Assembly: GCA_030631525.1 (NCBI GenBank)
Contig: DAOVKY010000020.1
Location: forward strand, 1-8,783
Direction: 5' to 3'
Origin: a bacterium
GTDB lineage: Bacteria > JAHJDO01
Length of the DNA: 8,783 nt
The translations under genes and the position numbers were made by a program. Within the stretch, counting starts at the first letter, position 1, and every line of letters begins with the position of its first letter. Under the pieces are notes generated by a model. It did not search any database. It had not been told where the DNA came from and worked only from the letters and a program-made list of their open reading frames with translations. This document shows positions 4,739 to 8,783 of this stretch, piece after piece.

Positions 4739-7700
4739 CTAATTGCATGGCTGAGTTACATTTTGATGGTTCATGTAAATATTATTGTCATATTTATTAC
4801 TATCGTCCAGAGAGACTGTCGAGTCATCTGTCTTTTTGATTGAGTCATATATATTTTTTGGCGTTGTAACTATGTTGTAAACTAAGGCAGCTGCTGCACA
4901 CGGAACCATCGTTAATATGTTTGCCGTCACGTCAATCACTTTGATATCAGTCCTTATATAATCTACAACTGGATCGTGAATTTGTGCAGTTTGGTGCATA
5001 TTGGGTAAAATTTCTAGTTTTCTCATAACTGGTGAACCTGCTCCCAAAAGACCTGTGTTGCTATTAATACCAAATATGGATTTTTCATCTTTTCTTTTAA
5101 ACCAACGTAATCCAAAAGGATCTACCCAATTAACAGAATTATTTTCACAATAAAGATAAAGATTGATCTTTAGGACAGGGTCCTCTTGCAAAAACCTTCC
5201 TGTTTTCGCATCATAGTATCTTGCCCTGTAATAATAGAGTCCGCTTTCATTGTCATATTCTCTGCCTGTATAAGTATATTGGTTTGTCAAGGAACCAGTT
5301 TGCTCTACGATGTTTCCAAAAGAATCATATATATAAGTTTGAGCAATATTGCCACTGACATCAGTTAGCGCAGTAATAGAGCCAAGTGCATCGACATGAT
5401 AGAAGTAGCTTTGACTTGCTCTATCCATAATCAGCGGTTCATCTATGCCGAGACCATGGGTGTATCTTGCAATGATAGTATTTGTGTCATCATATTCGAG
5501 TAATATATTTTCATTGTCATAGATATATCTTGTAATTACTCCATTAACATCCTTTTTAATTCTTCTCCCCAATCCATCATAAGTATATGTAGCGTAAACT
5601 CCATTAAAAAAGTCTATACGGATAAGCTGGTTCTCTGGGTTATAAGTGTAGGTGGTGATCTCTGAGGTGTTTTTATCTGTCTTGGAAGTCGTATTGCCAT
5701 TATTATCATAGGTATAGGTATATTGATTGTCTTCTAAAAGTCTATTAGCAGCATCGTAGGTGTATGAGACTGAAATATGCGAAGACAGTCTATTGCCAAC
5801 AGAGCCATATGTAAATGTTTCTGCTGGATTAACTGGGTGCGGATGGGTTGATGATGTGAGTCTATTAAGAACATCGTAAGCGTAGCTGTTCGTACCAGCA
5901 GGTTCAGTCATTGAAGTTCTATTACCTAGCTTATCATAAGTATATTGATAATTTGCTGCTGCTGACTGAATACTGGTAAGTTGACTAAGAACATCGTAGC
6001 CATAATTAGTAATTATACCATTTGGTAAAGTCATAGATGTTCTTCTGCTCAACTCATCATAGTTAAAGGTGGTAGTCTGAGCATTGGGATTGATGAGAGT
6101 TGTTGGTCTATTGAGCACATTATAGGTGTAGCCGGTTGTTCCTGTCGGGTCTGCCATTGCAAATCTGTTGCCATTCTTGTCATAAGTGTAGGATATGGTT
6201 ACGCCTGATGTCTGCGTTGCAGATGTCAACCTACTTGTTGAATCGTAAATAAAGCCATCGCTTGAATCATTATCACTTACCAGAACAAGATTTCCTATGT
6301 CATCATAGCTATAGTTTACTATATCCCCTGGCATTGATTTTTGCACGAGCTGATTTACCTCGTCATAGGTGTAGGTTATATTGTTCCCATTGGCATCTGT
6401 TGTTGTCGCAAGGTTGCGGTTTGGGTCATAAGCGAAAGTCTTGCTTCCGCCTGATGGATTTGTTGTTTTTGTAAGTAGGTTTGCCTCGTTATATTCAAAA
6501 GTGGTTATATTGCTGTTGGCATCAGAAACAGAGGTTAGGTTGCCTGCATTATCATAACCATAACTTGTTTCATTAGTGTCTGCATCTATAATTTTCATCA
6601 ACCTGTTCATCCCATCATACTCGTATTGCGTAATTCTTGCTTCTGCATCTTCAGATGAAATGAGATTTCCTGCGATATCATAGCCCATGATGGTCGTATT
6701 GCCAAGCGTATCGGCTATAGTAATAAGATTGCCTTTTCCATCATATGTGTAAGTTGTTGTATTTCCTTTGGCATCAGTAATTGCAGCAAGTAATCCCCTT
6801 GTGTCATAAATCATGGTTGTTTCGTTACTTTCTGCGTCAATAATTTTAACAAGATTTCCTTGAACATTGTATTCGTACTGTGTGCTATTCCCTTCAGGGT
6901 CAGTGATGGATGTTACCTGATTGAAATTTGGCTCGTAGGTGAAGGTGGTTGTTGCGTCTATTGCTTCATCTCTGGAAGTTAAAAGGTTGCCTTTTTCATC
7001 ATAACTCGTTTCTACAATACTTCCATTCGCTCTGGTAACTTTTCTTATATCCCCTTCTCTGTCTCTATCTGTTCTAGTCAAATTTCCAAGCGCGTCTGTT
7101 CTCTCTATCACCATGCCATATCTGTTTGTCTTGTAGAAGGTTTGGTTGCCATTAGGGTCGGTGTACCCGTCAGTTAAAGTATCCAGCATCACTGTAGGCG
7201 CAGGATTGTCCTCTGTTCCTGTTCCTTCAGGCAGGTCGTTGATATTGCCTTCTACGATGGAGGGAGCGTATTTGTGAACGGGATTGTCCTGTCCTGGAAG
7301 TTTAACTTCGCTTATTTTGCCCTTCTCATCATAAGTGTAGTCTGTGGTATTTCCTCTCTCGTCTGTCTTGGCAATAAGCAAATGGCCAGAGTAGCCGAAG
7401 GTTCTTGCGGTTCCATCGGGATTTATAATCTGAGTGAGGTTGTTTTCTCCATCTATTGCAAACTGAGTTACTCTGTTTGCAGGGTCTGTTATTGAACTTA
7501 GTTTTCCTGAGCCGTCATAGCTCAGAGTGTAATTTTGACCTGTTGGCAAAGTGATTGCAGAAAGTTCTTCAATTTTGCTGTCTCCGTTTGCGTCTATGTA
7601 AGCATAGGTGGTTATATTGTTATTTCTGTCTATTCTTTTAATCTGCAAGCCTTCTTTGTTAAATACAGTCTTTACGCCGTATTTATCTTTTCTTGTATAT

Positions 7701-8783
7701 GTCTCTTCAGGGATATTCTTTGTCAAGATTGAATAATCTGTGCTTGGTCCTGTGTATCCTTTTATTTCTCCGTCTATGCCAATCTTCGTTACTACTCCAT
7801 GGGAGGCATTGGCTACGATTATCTCGTCTCCCTTGACTGCTATTCCTGACGGATGCATAAATCCGCTGGCTATTATTTCGTATGTTTCAGCTATTGGGTC
7901 AACACGATATATAACTCCTTTTTCAATGCCCGTTACAAAGATTTTGCCGTCTGGAGCAATTGCCAATCCTCCTGCTCTCTTTATGTCTCTGAGCAGAACT
8001 GTTTTCTCTCCACTAGGCGTTATCCTGCTTATCCCTGACTTCAATCCATTCGCTACATACAGATTGCCTGATGCGTCAAACGCCATCTCGCCCGGAAGTT
8101 GAAATCCTTTGGCAAAAATAGTTATATCTCCCAAAGGTGTTATTTTATAAATTCTGCCCATTATGAGATCTGCCACATAGAGATTATTCAGTGTGTCTAT
8201 TTTTAATGCTCCTGGTCTTGCGGCAGGACAGAACATCGTGGTAATAGTGCCTAATGGGTCTATTCTAAGTATAGTTGGGAAAGTTCCTGGTATTGGGTTT
8301 CCAGACGCATCATACTTTGGGAACATGGCATTAGCTATGTAGAGATTGCCGAATGGGTCGTAAACCACTCCGGAGGGTCTCTGAGCATCAATTTCTGTTA
8401 ATACTGCTTCTTTTGTCCCATCTGGCTTTATTCTTGCCGTGGTAATTGTCTCTTCTGAACTCTCTACTTCTGTCATCTGGCAGATAAGTGGATCTGTCAC
8501 TATTATGTCTCCTGTTGGACTTATAGCCATATACCCGGGTGTGCCAAAACCCTTTGCTACTTCCTCGCCTGCTGCAAATATATCCATGCCAGCTTTAACG
8601 GTTGTAATAGCAATGATTCCGTCTGGATCAAAATGCATTCTCTGCAAACCTTCTATATTCCATCCTGCTCCAAACGGACTGTTTGTCTCATTCTGAACCT
8701 CTACTCTTCCTGGTGCAACCATTGGAAGTGGAACTGGTTTATCTGTTGATATGCCTGTTGATGCGATTGGAGGGCCACCAAAT
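4739..8783 (-). CDS. Large RHS/YD-repeat protein with NHL propeller and unknown C-terminal tip (5' end outside window)
   Basis: The frame is open to the right edge: 20 further codons precede the first Met in view (8722), reading ...STDKPVPLP, so the true start lies outside. Numbered from that Met, NSPFGAGWNIEGL (14-26) is the plug-like motif that opens RHS/teneurin shells. Residues ~60-322 hold six NHL-type blades, each with 'P-x-G-[IVL]-x-[IV]-x-x-x-G-x-[IL]-[YF]-V-A-[DN]', for example PGEMAFDASGNLYVAN. YD repeats (YTYDGKGNL, YDNAGNLTSVSD) follow to ~1090, then the RHS-associated core ending DPFGL (1201-1205). RHS shells enclose a C-terminal polypeptide and usually cleave it after the core. 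The 122-residue tip (1206-1327) has no recognised fold; it holds HQTAQIHDPVVDY (1243-1255) and a hydrophobic stretch (~1262-1285). Likely exported or surface-located. It heads a probable operon with the TPR lipoprotein. Confidence 0.93.
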   Translation of the reverse strand, partial: FGGPPIASTGISTDKPVPLPMVAPGRVEVQNETNSPFGAGWNIEGLQRMHFDPDGIIAITTVKAGMDIFAAGEEVAKGFGTPGYMAISPTGDIIVTDPLICQMTEVESSEETITTARIKPDGTKEAVLTEIDAQRPSGVVYDPFGNLYIANAMFPKYDASGNPIPGTFPTILRIDPLGTITTMFCPAARPGALKIDTLNNLYVADLIMGRIYKITPLGDITIFAKGFQLPGEMAFDASGNLYVANGLKSGISRITPSGEKTVLLRDIKRAGGLAIAPDGKIFVTGIEKGVIYRVDPIAETYEIIASGFMHPSGIAVKGDEIIVANASHGVVTKIGIDGEIKGYTGPSTDYSILTKNIPEETYTRKDKYGVKTVFNKEGLQIKRIDRNNNITTYAYIDANGDSKIEELSAITLPTGQNYTLSYDGSGKLSSITDPANRVTQFAIDGENNLTQIINPDGTARTFGYSGHLLIAKTDERGNTTDYTYDEKGKISEVKLPGQDNPVHKYAPSIVEGNINDLPEGTGTEDNPAPTVMLDTLTDGYTDPNGNQTFYKTNRYGMVIERTDALGNLTRTDRDREGDIRKVTRANGSIVETSYDEKGNLLTSRDEAIDATTTFTYEPNFNQVTSITDPEGNSTQYEYNVQGNLVKIIDAESNETTMIYDTRGLLAAITDAKGNTTTYTYDGKGNLITIADTLGNTTIMGYDIAGNLISSEDAEARITQYEYDGMNRLMKIIDADTNETSYGYDNAGNLTSVSDANSNITTFEYNEANLLTKTTNPSGGSKTFAYDPNRNLATTTDANGNNITYTYDEVNQLVQKSMPGDIVNYSYDDIGNLVLVSDNDSSDGFIYDSTSRLTSATQTSGVTISYTYDKNGNRFAMADPTGTTGYTYNVLNRPTTLINPNAQTTTFNYDELSRRTSMTLPNGIITNYGYDVLSQLTSIQSAAANYQYTYDKLGNRTSMTEPAGTNSYAYDVLNRLTSSTHPHPVNPAETFTYGSVGNRLSSHISVSYTYDAANRLLEDNQYTYTYDNNGNTTSKTDKNTSEITTYTYNPENQLIRIDFFNGVYATYTYDGLGRRIKKDVNGVITRYIYDNENILLEYDDTNTIIARYTHGLGIDEPLIMDRASQSYFYHVDALGSITALTDVSGNIAQTYIYDSFGNIVEQTGSLTNQYTYTGREYDNESGLYYYRARYYDAKTGRFLQEDPVLKINLYLYCENNSVNWVDPFGLRWFKRKDEKSIFGINSNTGLLGAGSPVMRKLEILPNMHQTAQIHDPVVDYIRTDIKVIDVTANILTMVPCAAAALVYNIVTTPKNIYDSIKKTDDSTVSLDDSNKYDNNIYMNHQNVTQPCN
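5108..6355 (-). repeat. Duplicated RHS core, copy 2 (large RHS gene)
   Basis: A 1248-nt segment of the large RHS gene repeated in the same orientation at 1503-2756; the two copies begin about 3.6 kb apart. It ends exactly at the DPxGL core boundary, beyond which the tips are unrelated. Confidence 0.9.

Noticed and set aside
6262..8696. Several plus-strand ORFs of 60-120 codons opposite the large RHS gene
   Set aside because: They are antisense shadows of repeated YD and NHL codons, without start signals or recognisable products.

Overview
The window is an AT-rich, gene-dense stretch of bacterial DNA in which every supported gene lies on the minus strand, so transcription runs from the right edge to the left. 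Lipoprotein and Sec signals, a long RHS/YD-repeat surface protein and an EF-Tu with a cysteine-rich insert suggest a diderm (Gram-negative type) bacterium. The mixture resembles uncultured candidate phyla (Omnitrophota- or Planctomycetota-like), but no phylum can be fixed from sequence alone.

Layout from right to left, in transcription order. (1) 8783-4739: a very long RHS protein whose N-terminus lies beyond the window. It has an 'SPFGAGW' plug-like start, a probable six-bladed NHL propeller, a YD-repeat shell, an RHS-associated core ending in DPFGL, and a 122-residue unrecognised tip. (2) 4722-3823: a seven-TPR lipoprotein that begins 16 nt after the RHS stop. (3) 3785-2937: an exported protein of unknown function. 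(4) 2876-1209: a 555-residue orphan RHS fragment. It duplicates the last ~417 residues of the large RHS shell/core but carries a different 5' end and a different, proline-rich tip. (5) 1151-771: a four-helix membrane protein with a strong ribosome binding site. (6) 784-680: a 34-codon ORF homologous to the unusual first 18 codons of the orphan RHS fragment. (7) 650-1: the first half of tuf (EF-Tu), cut by the left edge.

Genes 1-6 look like an RHS polymorphic-toxin or tip-exchange locus placed directly upstream of tuf. A full-length RHS gene is followed by accessory or immunity candidates, then by a displaced core-plus-tip cassette with its own small membrane-protein partner. The two cores are direct repeats of 1254 and 1248 nt, so recombination between them could swap tips. 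The 6-nt length difference falls at a 7-bp tandem repeat sitting in frame in the orphan copy.

The most unusual signal is a short element shared by 731-784 and 2823-2876. It is conserved as protein and can also fold as a hairpin with one compensatory base-pair change. No tRNA, rRNA, CRISPR array or insertion sequence was seen. No gene-free stretch exceeds 300 nt, and the gaps between genes are 60 nt or less.
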